Shown here one piece after another: positions 57,667-64,000 of a DNA stretch of 64,000 nt (positions within the stretch are counted from its first letter, which is position 1; every line of letters starts with the position of its first letter). The notes under the pieces are model-generated. The model searched no databases and had not been told where the DNA came from. It was given only the letters and a program-made list of their open reading frames with translations. This DNA is from JABMRW01 sp964396965 (GTDB taxonomy: Bacteria > Chloroflexota > Dehalococcoidia > Dehalococcoidales > BS750m-G39), in assembly GCA_964396965.1 (NCBI GenBank), contig CAYNGD010000008.1, positions 9,204-73,203 of the forward strand. Direction: 5' to 3'. Position numbers and translations under genes: made by a program.

Positions 57667-57999
57667 ATGGCCAAGACAGACGTCGGACTGGAGGAAAATG
57701 TTGCCGGGCTGCTGTGCTACGTGCTGGGCTGGGTGAGCGGGATAGTCTTCCTAATCTTAGAGCCGAAAAACAACTTCGTCCGCTACCACGCCATACAGTC
57801 GATTATCGTCTTCGGTGCCATTACCATCGCCAGTGCCGTCTTCGGCTGGATACCCTTCGCCGGGACTGTTATCAGCACGTTACTCGGCATACTGGCATTT
57901 ATCCTCTGGATAGTGCTCATGCTTAAAGCCTATAAGGGTACCAAGTACAAGCTGCCCGCATCCGGTGATATGGCCGAAAAGTGGGCGGGTAAAGCCTAG
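57667..57999 (+). CDS. DUF4870/Tic20-like small membrane protein
   Basis: 110 residues. ENVAGLLCYVLGWVSGIVFL followed by EPKNNFVRYHAIQSIIVFGA is the diagnostic DUF4870 pattern, with three hydrophobic segments (about 12-32, 42-62, 68-92) and a short cytoplasmic tail. The function of this family is not established. It ends in a 4-base tail-to-tail overlap with the CvpA-like gene. Confidence 0.85.
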   Translation: MAKTDVGLEENVAGLLCYVLGWVSGIVFLILEPKNNFVRYHAIQSIIVFGAITIASAVFGWIPFAGTVISTLLGILAFILWIVLMLKAYKGTKYKLPASGDMAEKWAGKA

Positions 58000-58508
58000 A
58001 CCAGGAAATACGGCACCATGGCCGCCACCTGCCGGAGGACATCCGGCAGGGCCACCTGGACGAAACCGAACAGGGAGACCAGCCCGGAGACAACGCTGGA
58101 GCCACTCACCGCCCTTTCCAGCCAGCTGAAAATGGGGTAGGCGCGGAGCACCAGGGCAAAGACCACTATGCCCAAGGTGGTATTGACCAGATTGAAGATA
58201 GCCCCGAGTATACAGAAGTATAGCCCGCCGGGCCAGGCCTTCTTGAGCGCCCTGGCCGGCAGCAGAAAGACAAAGTAGAGGACGATATTTATCACCGCCA
58301 GCATGATGAAGAAGGCGATGAAGTTTTCCCAGTTTGTGCCGGGGATAAAAGACAGGATGTCGGCCAGCACGTGATAGGAGGCACCGGCGAGGGGGATGGC
58401 AATCAGCGTCGCCAGCAGGCTGAAGAGCTGCCTGACCGCCCCCTGTCTCAACCCCCCAAGAATGCTGAAAATAAGCACCAGAACGGCGATAATGCTGACC
58501 CAAATCAT
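57996..58508 (-). CDS. CvpA-family-like membrane protein
   Basis: 170 residues with four hydrophobic segments. The N-terminus IIAVLVLIFSILGGLRQGAV with RQLFSLLATLIAIPLAG follows the CvpA pattern of an early GGxRxG loop. CvpA proteins are linked to colicin V production and envelope homeostasis; a firm function is lacking. It lies 24 bases downstream of the MBL hydrolase gene, likely in one transcript. Confidence 0.6.
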   Translation of the reverse strand: MIWVSIIAVLVLIFSILGGLRQGAVRQLFSLLATLIAIPLAGASYHVLADILSFIPGTNWENFIAFFIMLAVINIVLYFVFLLPARALKKAWPGGLYFCILGAIFNLVNTTLGIVVFALVLRAYPIFSWLERAVSGSSVVSGLVSLFGFVQVALPDVLRQVAAMVPYFLV

Positions 58509-58532
58509 GGCTGCCTACCCCTAATCACCGGC

Positions 58533-59423
58533 CTATACCAGCCCCCTCTTGCGGAAGTAGTGAATATATCCCTTGACATTGCTCATTAGCTCGTATTCGT
58601 CGAGGGTGGCCTTGAACTGATGGCGCAGGTATTCCGCGACACTGCCAATGATGTCTTCTTCGCTCTCCCCCTCCCTCAAACGGCCCAGGATAAAGTCGCC
58701 GACCAGCCGGGTGTTCTCTATGGCGGTATCAATCAGCTCTTCTGGCTCATAGGCGACGGTGCCGTGGGAGTAGAAGATGAGTTTTGGCTTTAGCGTCTTT
58801 AAATTCTCCATGTCCTTGAGGTAGAGCTCCAGGTCGAAGCTGGGCGGCGCCACCGCCGGTAGAGGGGGATAGCCGGGGCCGTAGATGAGGCCGAGCGACT
58901 CGCCGGCAAAGAGCCCCTTGATTCTGGTATCAAATATGGAGATATGGTGACCGGCGTGGCCGGGGGTATGGACGATGAGAAGCTCATGGCTACCAACTTT
59001 TAGGCGGTCGCCGTCACCGACTATCTTCAGGCGCGATTCGGGCACGGGCAGGATGGGGCCGTAGATGGACTCGAAGTCGTCGCCGAAGGCCATCCGGGTG
59101 CTGGCAATCAGCCGCGAAGGCTCAACAATATGCTTTGCCCCCTGGCGGTTGACCACTATCAGAGTATCGGGGAAGATCTCGGCCAGCCCGCCCACCCCGC
59201 CGGCGTGGTCGAGGTGGATGTGGGTGGGGATGATGTAGCTCGGGCTTAAGATGCCCAGCTCTCTGGTTGCCTTCTCTATTTCGGGGATGAGCGCCGCCGG
59301 CCCCGGCTCGATGATGGCGCCGTCGCCGTCCTTGATGAAATAGACGGCGAAGGGGGCGTTGGCTCCCTTAACCCACCCCCCCAGGCGGTAGATGCCATCG
59401 GTAAGCTGCTCAACCTGCGCCAT
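58533..59423 (-). CDS. Metallo-beta-lactamase-fold hydrolase
   Basis: 296 residues from ATG 59423, chosen because GAGGTG lies eight bases upstream and MAQVEQLTDGIYRLGGW is a normal family start; the frame stays open for 30 codons upstream without homologous sequence. The binuclear metal motif is IPTHIHLDHAGGVGGLA (HxHxDH), with further ligands in VHTPGHAGHHISIFD and a late FYSHGTVA. It resembles glyoxalase II-like/MBL hydrolases with a C-terminal helical domain; substrate unknown. Confidence 0.88.
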   Translation of the reverse strand: MAQVEQLTDGIYRLGGWVKGANAPFAVYFIKDGDGAIIEPGPAALIPEIEKATRELGILSPSYIIPTHIHLDHAGGVGGLAEIFPDTLIVVNRQGAKHIVEPSRLIASTRMAFGDDFESIYGPILPVPESRLKIVGDGDRLKVGSHELLIVHTPGHAGHHISIFDTRIKGLFAGESLGLIYGPGYPPLPAVAPPSFDLELYLKDMENLKTLKPKLIFYSHGTVAYEPEELIDTAIENTRLVGDFILGRLREGESEEDIIGSVAEYLRHQFKATLDEYELMSNVKGYIHYFRKRGLV

Positions 59424-59490
59424 AGTGCTGCACCTCAATGGACTGGATAACACCGCCGAGCCCAACGGGGACGGCTTTGCAATCAGGCTA

Positions 59491-59785
59491 ATTCTACTAG
59501 AAATCGGGGGCAAAATAAAGGTATTTTTTAAAGTCGGCCAAGAGAGAATAGGTATAGGGGACTGGTCTGGCTTCCAGCGTACGTTTTTCTTCCCACCCTG
59601 ACCCGCCCTACAGAGGTTAGACCTCTATCAATTTTTTGGGGGAGGGAGGGAAATCCCCCTTAATCCCCCTTTATAAAAGGGGGAAACTGGCAGCCCCCCA
59701 AACGGGGTGGGGGGTTAAAGAGAATCTAAAGAGGCAGAGCCTTTTTGGGCGGGCGGGTTGGGAAGAAAAACGATGGGGGGAGGTA
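59491..59785. repeat. Dispersed intergenic inverted repeat, copy F, in the 59424-59877 gap
   Basis: The 454-base gap between the MBL gene and the 83-residue ORF contains ATTCTACTAGAAA (59491-59503, near identical to the palindrome by mutS), a left arm from 59582 (CGTTTTTCTTCCCACCCTGA...), a hairpin module CTTAATCCCCCTTTATAAAA (from 59660) that pairs with GGGGG after it, and a right arm around 59747 (GGGCGGGCGGGTTGGGAAG). The remaining 59786-59877 holds the promoter of the next ORF. Confidence 0.8.
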
Positions 59786-59813
59786 AGGTTGGGGAAAAAA
59801 GTGCTAAAAACCC

Positions 59814-59843
59814 TTGGGGAATACAGCATAAACGAGGTATAAT
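59814..59843 (+). promoter_or_regulatory. Possible promoter of the 83-residue ORF
   Basis: TTGGGG (59814-59819) and a perfect TATAAT (59838-59843) are 18 bases apart. The ATG at 59878 has AAAGGGGG at 59866-59873. Confidence 0.5.
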
Positions 59844-59877
59844 TATTATAGATAACTTTAAATGGAAAGGGGGCTGT

Positions 59878-60129
59878 ATGTTTAAAAAGGGTGAAATTAT
59901 ATCGATAACATACATAGATGGGGAGAGTGAATATAGTCACAACCCACTTACTGAAACCATTAATGACTGCGTAGTAGAAGAATTCGATAACGGACTTCTA
60001 AAAGTCAAACGTATAATTAAATCGAGGTATTCAGAGGTTGTTGTTCCCAAAGTTAAAGGTAATAAAGAAATAGTTCAAGAGTATGTATTTAATATAAGAT
60101 CACCAATTTTTGCATTTTCAAGAAAGTGA
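59878..60129 (+). CDS. Small AT-rich hypothetical protein
   Basis: 83 residues from ATG 59878, with a good ribosome-binding site. Sequence begins MFKKGEIISITYIDGESEYS and continues with alternating hydrophobic and polar residues (LLKVKRIIKSRYSEVVVPKV) that suggest a small beta-rich fold, perhaps SH3- or PilZ-like. No family is recognised. It is clearly AT-richer than the surrounding genes and adjoins repeat copy F, so it may be a recent acquisition. The frame is open upstream through the repeat, which is not taken as coding. Confidence 0.6.
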   Translation: MFKKGEIISITYIDGESEYSHNPLTETINDCVVEEFDNGLLKVKRIIKSRYSEVVVPKVKGNKEIVQEYVFNIRSPIFAFSRK

Positions 60130-60166
60130 ATCACCTCCCCCTCGACTTCTTCCGCAGTTCATAGAA

Positions 60167-61567
60167 CTATAAACCCCTCAAAAACTCATCAATCGCCTTA
60201 GCCGCGCGCTTGCCCGCCCCCATCGCGCTAATCACCGTAGCCGCCCCGGTGACGATATCGCCCCCCGCCCAGACCCTGTCCTTGACCGTCCTGCCCGTCT
60301 CCTCGTCGGCGACGACGGTGCCGTGCCGGGTGGTCTCCAGTCCCGGGGTGGTCGAGGCGATAAGGGGGTTGGGGCGGGTGCCCAGAGCTACTATAACCTC
60401 GTCAACGTCAACGACGAACTCGCTGCCCTCCTTGACCACCGGGCGGCGGCGGCCGCTCTCGTCGGGCTCGCCCAGCTCCATCTCATAGCACTCGGCGCCG
60501 ACAACCCAGTTCTGGTCGTTGCCCAGAAAATTCTTGGGGTTGGTCAGCAGCTTGAAATGGATGCCCTCCTCCTGGGCGTTCTCCACCTCCTCGCGGCGGG
60601 CGGGCATCTCCGCCTCAGAGCGGCGGTAGATGATATATACGTCGTCGGCGCCCAGCCTCAGCGCGCAGCGCGCCGAGTCCATGGCCACGTTGCCGGCGCC
60701 GATGACCGCCACCTTCTTGCCTATCTTCACCGGCGTGTCGTACTCGGGGAACCGGTAGGCCTTCATCAAATTGACCCGGGTCAGGAATTCATTGGCCGAG
60801 TAGATGCCGTTGAGGTTCTCGCCCTCGACATTTAGGAACATGGGCAGGCCAGCGCCGGTGCCCAGGAAGACGGCGTCGTAGCCGCTGCTAAGTATCTCGT
60901 CTAAGGTAACAAGCTTGCCCACCACCGAGTCCAGCCTTATCTCCACCCCCAGCGAGGCGACAAAGTCAACCTCGTCCTGGACGATTTCTTTGGGCAGCCT
61001 GAACTCGGGGATGCCGTACATCAGCACCCCGCCGGCGACATGCAGCGCCTCGAAGATGGTCACCCCGTGACCCATCCGGGCCAGGTCAGCCGCCGCCGTT
61101 AAACCAGCCGGGCCGGAGCCGACCACGGCCACCTTCCCGCCGGTGGGTTTGGGGCGGGGCGGGGCGGAGTCCTTGGCCGGCATATTCTTTCTCTCCCAGT
61201 CGGCGACGAACCTCTCCAGGCGGCCAATGGCGATGGGGGCCTCTTTTTTGGCCAGGGTGCAGGTGGCCTCGCACTGGCTCTCCTGGGGGCAGACCCGACC
61301 GCAGATGCCGGGCAGGGCGTTCTTGCTCTTGAGTATCCTCACCGCCTTAGGCATATCACCCTCGCGTATGGCCTGGATGAAATCGGGGATATCAACCCCC
61401 ACCGGGCAGCCGCTAACGCAGTTGCGCTTCTTGCACTGGATGCAGCGGCTGGCCTCTTCCATAGCCTGTTCTAAACTATAGCCAAGCGCCACCTCGTTGA
61501 AATTCTTGCCCCTCTTCTTGGGGTCCTGGCGGGGCATGGCTACTCGATTAAGATTCAACTCTGCCAT
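60167..61567 (-). CDS. nfnB: NfnB/GltD-type flavoprotein subunit
   Basis: 466 residues. Two-cluster ferredoxin-like N-terminal domain with C42, C45, C50 and C54 in CIQCKKRNCVSGCPVGVDIP and a second Cys set around GICGRVCPQESQCEATC. Two Rossmann domains follow: KVAVVGSGPAGLTAAADLA for FAD and KVAVIGAGNVAMDSARCALR for NADPH. Alone it would be called glutamate synthase small subunit (gltD/gltA), but its partner downstream of the promoter is an NfnA/SudB-like protein and no large GltB subunit is nearby. NfnAB couples NADH and ferredoxin oxidation to NADP+ reduction by electron bifurcation. A SudAB-type sulfide dehydrogenase is the alternative. Confidence 0.85.
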   Translation of the reverse strand: MAELNLNRVAMPRQDPKKRGKNFNEVALGYSLEQAMEEASRCIQCKKRNCVSGCPVGVDIPDFIQAIREGDMPKAVRILKSKNALPGICGRVCPQESQCEATCTLAKKEAPIAIGRLERFVADWERKNMPAKDSAPPRPKPTGGKVAVVGSGPAGLTAAADLARMGHGVTIFEALHVAGGVLMYGIPEFRLPKEIVQDEVDFVASLGVEIRLDSVVGKLVTLDEILSSGYDAVFLGTGAGLPMFLNVEGENLNGIYSANEFLTRVNLMKAYRFPEYDTPVKIGKKVAVIGAGNVAMDSARCALRLGADDVYIIYRRSEAEMPARREEVENAQEEGIHFKLLTNPKNFLGNDQNWVVGAECYEMELGEPDESGRRRPVVKEGSEFVVDVDEVIVALGTRPNPLIASTTPGLETTRHGTVVADEETGRTVKDRVWAGGDIVTGAATVISAMGAGKRAAKAIDEFLRGL

Positions 61568-61579
61568 TTGCTCTCCTCT

Positions 61580-62413
61580 CTAAGCGGCGTGGCTCTTTCG
61601 CCACTCATCGTAAGCGCACTTCTCTTCGCCAAGGTAGATACGCTGGCGGGCGGCCAGCAGGTCCCAGTCAATCTGATGCCCGTCGAAATCGGGGCCGTCA
61701 ACGCAGGCGAACTTGGTCTCGCCACCCACCGAGACACGGCAGCAGCCGCACATGCCGGTGCCGTCAACCATTATCGGGTTAAGGCTGACGATGGTCTTGA
61801 CCCCGGCCGGGGCGGTGGTAAAAGAGCAGAACTTCATCATCACCACCGGCCCGATGGCAACGACGCGGTCAATCTTCTCGCCGGAGTCCAGAAGCTCTTT
61901 TAAGGGAAGGGTGACCACCCCCTTGCGCCCGTAGCTACCGTCGTCGGTAGTCACTATCATCCGGTCGCTGGTGGCTTTGAGCACTTCCTCCCAGAAAAGC
62001 AGGTCTTTACTCCTCGCCCCTAAGATAGTGATAATCTTATTACCGGCCCTCTTTAAAGCGCGGGCGATGGGGGCTACCGGCGCCGCCCCCACTCCCCCGG
62101 CGACACAAACGACAGCCCCGTAGTTCTCGATTTCGGCGGGCACACCCAGCGGGCCGACAAAGTCAGCGATGGCGTCGCCTTTTTTAAGCAGCGCCAGCCG
62201 GGCGGTGGTGGCCCCCACCTCCATAAAGACGATGGTCACCGTCCCCTCGTCTCTGTCCCAGTCGGCGATGGTCAGCGGGATGCGCTCGCCCTTCTCATCA
62301 ATCCTGACCACGACGAACTGCCCCGCCCTTGCTTTTCCAGCCACCGCCAGCGCCGCCATCTTGAACAGGTGAATGCCGGGCACCAGGTCCTCTCTCTCTA
62401 AAATCTTATACAA
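61580..62413 (-). CDS. nfnA: NfnA/SudB-type FAD and [2Fe-2S] subunit
   Basis: 277 residues, ferredoxin-NADP reductase-like fold of the dihydroorotate dehydrogenase electron-transfer type. The FAD part has ARAGQFVVVRIDEKGERIPL; the NAD part has VCVAGGVGAAPVAPIARAL; the C-terminal [2Fe-2S] motif is TGMCGCCRVSVGGETKFAC. Translation starts at TTG 62413 with AAGGAGG seven bases upstream. It is first in the nfnA-nfnB operon, 12 bases before nfnB, and sits behind a ~118-nt leader with an intrinsic terminator and a possible leader peptide. Confidence 0.87.
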   Translation of the reverse strand: MYKILEREDLVPGIHLFKMAALAVAGKARAGQFVVVRIDEKGERIPLTIADWDRDEGTVTIVFMEVGATTARLALLKKGDAIADFVGPLGVPAEIENYGAVVCVAGGVGAAPVAPIARALKRAGNKIITILGARSKDLLFWEEVLKATSDRMIVTTDDGSYGRKGVVTLPLKELLDSGEKIDRVVAIGPVVMMKFCSFTTAPAGVKTIVSLNPIMVDGTGMCGCCRVSVGGETKFACVDGPDFDGHQIDWDLLAARQRIYLGEEKCAYDEWRKSHAA

Positions 62414-62448
62414 CCGCTGGCCTCCTTACTCTCTTATCGTCAGAGACA

Positions 62449-62487
62449 TAAAAAAGCTATCTCCAAAAGAGCACTCTCAGAGATAGC
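62449..62487 (-). terminator. Intrinsic terminator in the nfnA leader (attenuator)
   Basis: On the minus strand GCTATCTC (62487-62480) pairs with GAGATAGC (62463-62456) and is followed by six T residues (from 62455). It lies ~36 bases before the nfnA start and downstream of its predicted promoter, so it must be read through for nfnAB to be expressed. An alternative pairing of the upstream AGAGA with the TCTCT of the left arm would act as antiterminator. Confidence 0.7.
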
Positions 62488-62515
62488 CCCGTCTCTCTAG
62501 CTGATAAAAACTCAT
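62477..62515 (-). CDS. Candidate 12-residue leader peptide of nfnAB
   Basis: ATG 62515 has AAGG five bases upstream (62524-62521) and encodes MSFYQLERRGYL before a TGA at 62479-62477. The last codons and the stop overlap the left arm of the terminator. A ribosome reaching the stop would therefore cover that arm and favour read-through, while stalling earlier or failing to initiate would allow termination. This is inference from geometry; conservation in relatives is needed to prove that it is translated. Confidence 0.45.
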   Translation of the reverse strand: MSFYQLERRGYL

Positions 62516-62537
62516 GAACACCTTAATCCATAAAAAT

Positions 62538-62566
62538 AGAATATCACCAAATAGACATTAATTCAA
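62538..62566 (-). promoter_or_regulatory. nfnAB promoter
   Basis: On the minus strand TTGAAT (62566-62561) and TATTCT (62543-62538) are 17 bases apart. The predicted start near 62531 gives a leader of about 118 nt, long compared with most leaders in this window. Confidence 0.6.
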
Positions 62567-62588
62567 GCCATTTCCCCCTTTTAACCCA

Positions 62589-62617
62589 TTGCCTAATTAG
62601 CGGCAAGGGTATATTAT
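62589..62617 (+). promoter_or_regulatory. remA promoter
   Basis: TTGCCT (62589-62594) and TATTAT (62612-62617) are 17 bases apart, 34 bases before the ATG at 62652, with AAAGGGGGG upstream of the start codon. Confidence 0.6.
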
Positions 62618-62651
62618 ATTAAGCACCGCCGTGATAAAGGGGGGTGTAAGA

Positions 62652-62945
62652 ATGGTCTCGGAAATGGTTCATATCGGGTTCGGGAATATCGTCGCCATGA
62701 ACCGGGTCGTGGCGATAGCCTCACCAAATTCAGCCCCCACCAAGCGCACTATCCAGGAAAGCAAGAACAAGGGCCTGCTCATTGACATGACCAACGGCCG
62801 GAGGACCAAGGCCGTTATCGTCATTGACAGCGGGCATATTATCCTGGCTGCCCTGGCCCCAGAAACCATTGCCGGTAGGTTGCAGGCCCTCCGGGGCAGC
62901 TCACTGCTGAAACCAGAGCCGGTTGATGAAAAGGTCGAAGTCTAA
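62652..62945 (+). CDS. remA: RemA-like (DUF370) regulatory protein
   Basis: 97 residues from ATG 62652. VHIGFGNIVAMNRVVAIASP with SAPTKRTIQESKNKGLLIDM and TNGRRTKAVIVIDSGHIILA is the DUF370/RemA signature. In Bacillus RemA is a DNA-binding activator of biofilm matrix and osmoprotectant genes, forming ring-like oligomers. The remA-gmk order is the same as in Firmicutes, where both precede rpoZ. Whether it controls exopolymer genes here is unknown. Confidence 0.9.
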   Translation: MVSEMVHIGFGNIVAMNRVVAIASPNSAPTKRTIQESKNKGLLIDMTNGRRTKAVIVIDSGHIILAALAPETIAGRLQALRGSSLLKPEPVDEKVEV

Positions 62946-63561
62946 GGATGATGCTTCAGCCGGGGCGGGGCCGCTGCTGATTGTCCTCTCCGGGCCTTCG
63001 GGAGCGGGCAAGGACGCCATCTTAAGCCGGATGAAAAAAACGGGCTACCACGCTGAGTTTATCACCACGGTAACCACCCGCCCCAAACGGGCCCAAGAAA
63101 CGGACGGCATTGACTACAGCTTCGTCTCCACCGGGCGTTTCCAAGAGATGCTTAAGGGTAAAGAGTTCCTGGAGCACGCCAATGTTTACGGCAACTGGTA
63201 CGGCGTGCCCCGAGAGCCGGTTAAACAGGCCCTGAAGCAGGGAAGAGACACCATAGTCAAGGTTGACACCCAGGGGGCGGCGGCCATCAAAAAGCTGGTA
63301 CCCCAGGCGGTCTTTATCTTTGTCGTGCCGCCGTCAATGGAAGAGCTGTCCGCCAGGCTGAAAGGGCGGCGGACGGAATCTGACTTTGATCTCGACCTGC
63401 GCCTGAAAACAGCTGGTGAAGAGATGAAGCAGCTACCCATTTTTGACTACATCGTGGTGAACCAGCAGGACAGGGTTGAGCTGGCGGTTTCGGCCATCGA
63501 GGCGATAATCACCGCCGAAAGGCACCGGGTAAAACCCAGAGAAGTCCGCCTGCCCGGCTAG
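62926..63561 (+). CDS. gmk: Guanylate kinase
   Basis: 211 residues from ATG 62926, overlapping the end of remA by 20 bases; TTG 62923 is an equal alternative. The P-loop is LIVLSGPSGAGKDAIL, followed by the GMP-binding TTVTTRPKRAQETDGIDYSF and FLEHANVYGNWYGVPREPV. Converts GMP to GDP with ATP. The P-loop has GKD in place of the usual GKS/T at its end, a visible oddity: the residue after the conserved Lys is Asp. The rest of the enzyme looks intact. Confidence 0.93.
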   Translation: MKRSKSKDDASAGAGPLLIVLSGPSGAGKDAILSRMKKTGYHAEFITTVTTRPKRAQETDGIDYSFVSTGRFQEMLKGKEFLEHANVYGNWYGVPREPVKQALKQGRDTIVKVDTQGAAAIKKLVPQAVFIFVVPPSMEELSARLKGRRTESDFDLDLRLKTAGEEMKQLPIFDYIVVNQQDRVELAVSAIEAIITAERHRVKPREVRLPG

Positions 63562-64000
63562 AATACCACCCCCAGCAGCCAGGCAAATAGGTAGCCCAGA
63601 ACCGCGCAGATAGGGAAGGTCAATATCCAGGCGGCCACGATATTACCGGCCACCCCCCAGCGTACCGCCGAAAAACGCTGGGTGGCCCCTATCCCCATGA
63701 TAGACGCCGTAGCGCAGTGGGTGGTGCTCACCGGGATACCAAAATGTGAGGCCAGCTCAATAACCCCCGCCGCCGAAAAACTGGCGGCAAAGCCGTGAAC
63801 CGGCTGCATGTTGGTGACCCTAAAACCCACCGTCCTGATAACCCGCCAGCCGCCGAAAGCGGTGCCGGCGCTTATGGCCAGGGCCGAAAGGCCGATTACC
63901 CAGAAGGGGATATTATCCCATATCCCGCTCCGGCCGGTGTAGATAACCAGCGCCATGGTGATAACGCCGATGGGCATCTGGCCGTCGTTCTTGCCGTGGC
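63558..64000 (-). CDS. Inorganic phosphate transporter, PiT family, C-terminal part (runs off window)
   Basis: The 5' end lies beyond base 64000. The visible 147 residues start with HGKNDGQMPIGVITMALVIY, containing the GxND-type motif that marks the second PiT repeat, and then several hydrophobic segments with GWRVIRTVGFRVTNMQPVHG and FGIPVSTTHCATASIMG. PiT carriers import phosphate with H+ or Na+. The stop overlaps the gmk stop tail to tail by four bases. Confidence 0.9.
   Translation of the reverse strand, partial: HGKNDGQMPIGVITMALVIYTGRSGIWDNIPFWVIGLSALAISAGTAFGGWRVIRTVGFRVTNMQPVHGFAASFSAAGVIELASHFGIPVSTTHCATASIMGIGATQRFSAVRWGVAGNIVAAWILTFPICAVLGYLFAWLLGVVF

Noticed and set aside
57423..57674. 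Small ORFs running through repeat copies (also 31145-31405 and 59671-59940)
   Set aside because: These are frames across G/C-rich repeat DNA with no ribosome-binding sites; the copies differ by indels that do not preserve a frame.
53991..59785. CRISPR array
   Set aside because: Repeat copies are kilobases apart, imperfect, in both orientations and lack regular spacers; no cas gene is present.
60167..61567. Glutamate synthase small subunit (gltD) as the function of this gene
   Set aside because: No GltB large subunit is adjacent and the partner gene is an NfnA/SudB-type flavoprotein, so the NfnB reading is preferred, though not proven.
1..64000. tRNA, rRNA, prophage or insertion-sequence genes
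   Set aside because: None could be supported by reading either strand; the DnaC-like ATPase at 2970 lacks an IstA partner and is not IS-derived by context.

Overview
The window is about 64 kb of densely packed, GC-rich bacterial chromosome with short intergenic gaps, many 4-base ATGA or tail-to-tail overlaps and frequent TTG starts. The gene content and order (trxB-rplI-dnaB, a separate gatC/gatA, an NfnAB pair, a DUF2344 protein, a FakA plus three DegV/FakB cluster, a benzoate-CoA-ligase-like enzyme) fit an uncultured anaerobic member of the Chloroflexota, most like class Dehalococcoidia. That placement is inference from gene content, not a phylogenetic test. No rRNA, tRNA, CRISPR array, prophage or transposase gene was found. 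The great majority of genes are core housekeeping functions.

Layout. 1-4402 (+): end of trxB, rplI with a long charged tail, then a primosome run (dnaB, a DnaD-domain protein, a DnaI/DnaC-type loader) and an HNH nuclease. 4399-9241 (-): ricT, holB, lysA, an aryl-CoA ligase. 9390-10652 (+): M16 peptidase. 10704-13798 (-): groL, groS under a perfect CIRCE operator, tsaD. 13906-17954 (+): CNNM/CBS protein, DUF2344 protein, tilS, methyltransferase. 17896-26171 (-): purF-purM-purH, a small Cys-rich protein, a PncA-PncB fusion for NAD salvage, an intramembrane-protease-like protein; further up an alpha/beta hydrolase and tlyA. 26236-33188: DUF364-type protein, membrane proteins, gatC, a cation transporter-like protein, gatA, an ASCH protein, an Lrp regulator with its aminotransferase. 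33189-34602: an accessory cassette made of a promoter, a short terminated transcript and an AT-rich AIPR (abortive-infection-type) gene. 34758-46386: trpS, a GT39-like transferase, gamma carbonic anhydrase, argS, recG, three tandem degV/fakB genes and fakA. 46481-53957: rpmB, rpe, the argJ-B-D-G-H operon and an FAH-family hydrolase. 54238-64000: flavodoxin-like protein, mutS, small membrane proteins, an MBL hydrolase, nfnBA behind an apparent leader-peptide attenuator, remA-gmk and a truncated PiT phosphate transporter.

Non-coding structure. Three features stand out. First, a family of G/C-skewed inverted repeats sits in most of the larger gaps (near 7.6, 9.3, 31.2, 34.7, 54.1, 57.5 and 59.7 kb). 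Second, at least six genes have a -10 box 7-9 nt before the ATG, so their mRNAs should be leaderless or nearly so. Third, two leaders (before nfnA and before the AIPR gene) carry a very short ORF whose stop codon lies at or just before the left arm of an intrinsic terminator. These leaders and the repeats are the best candidates for undescribed biology here. All promoter, terminator and leader calls are by eye.
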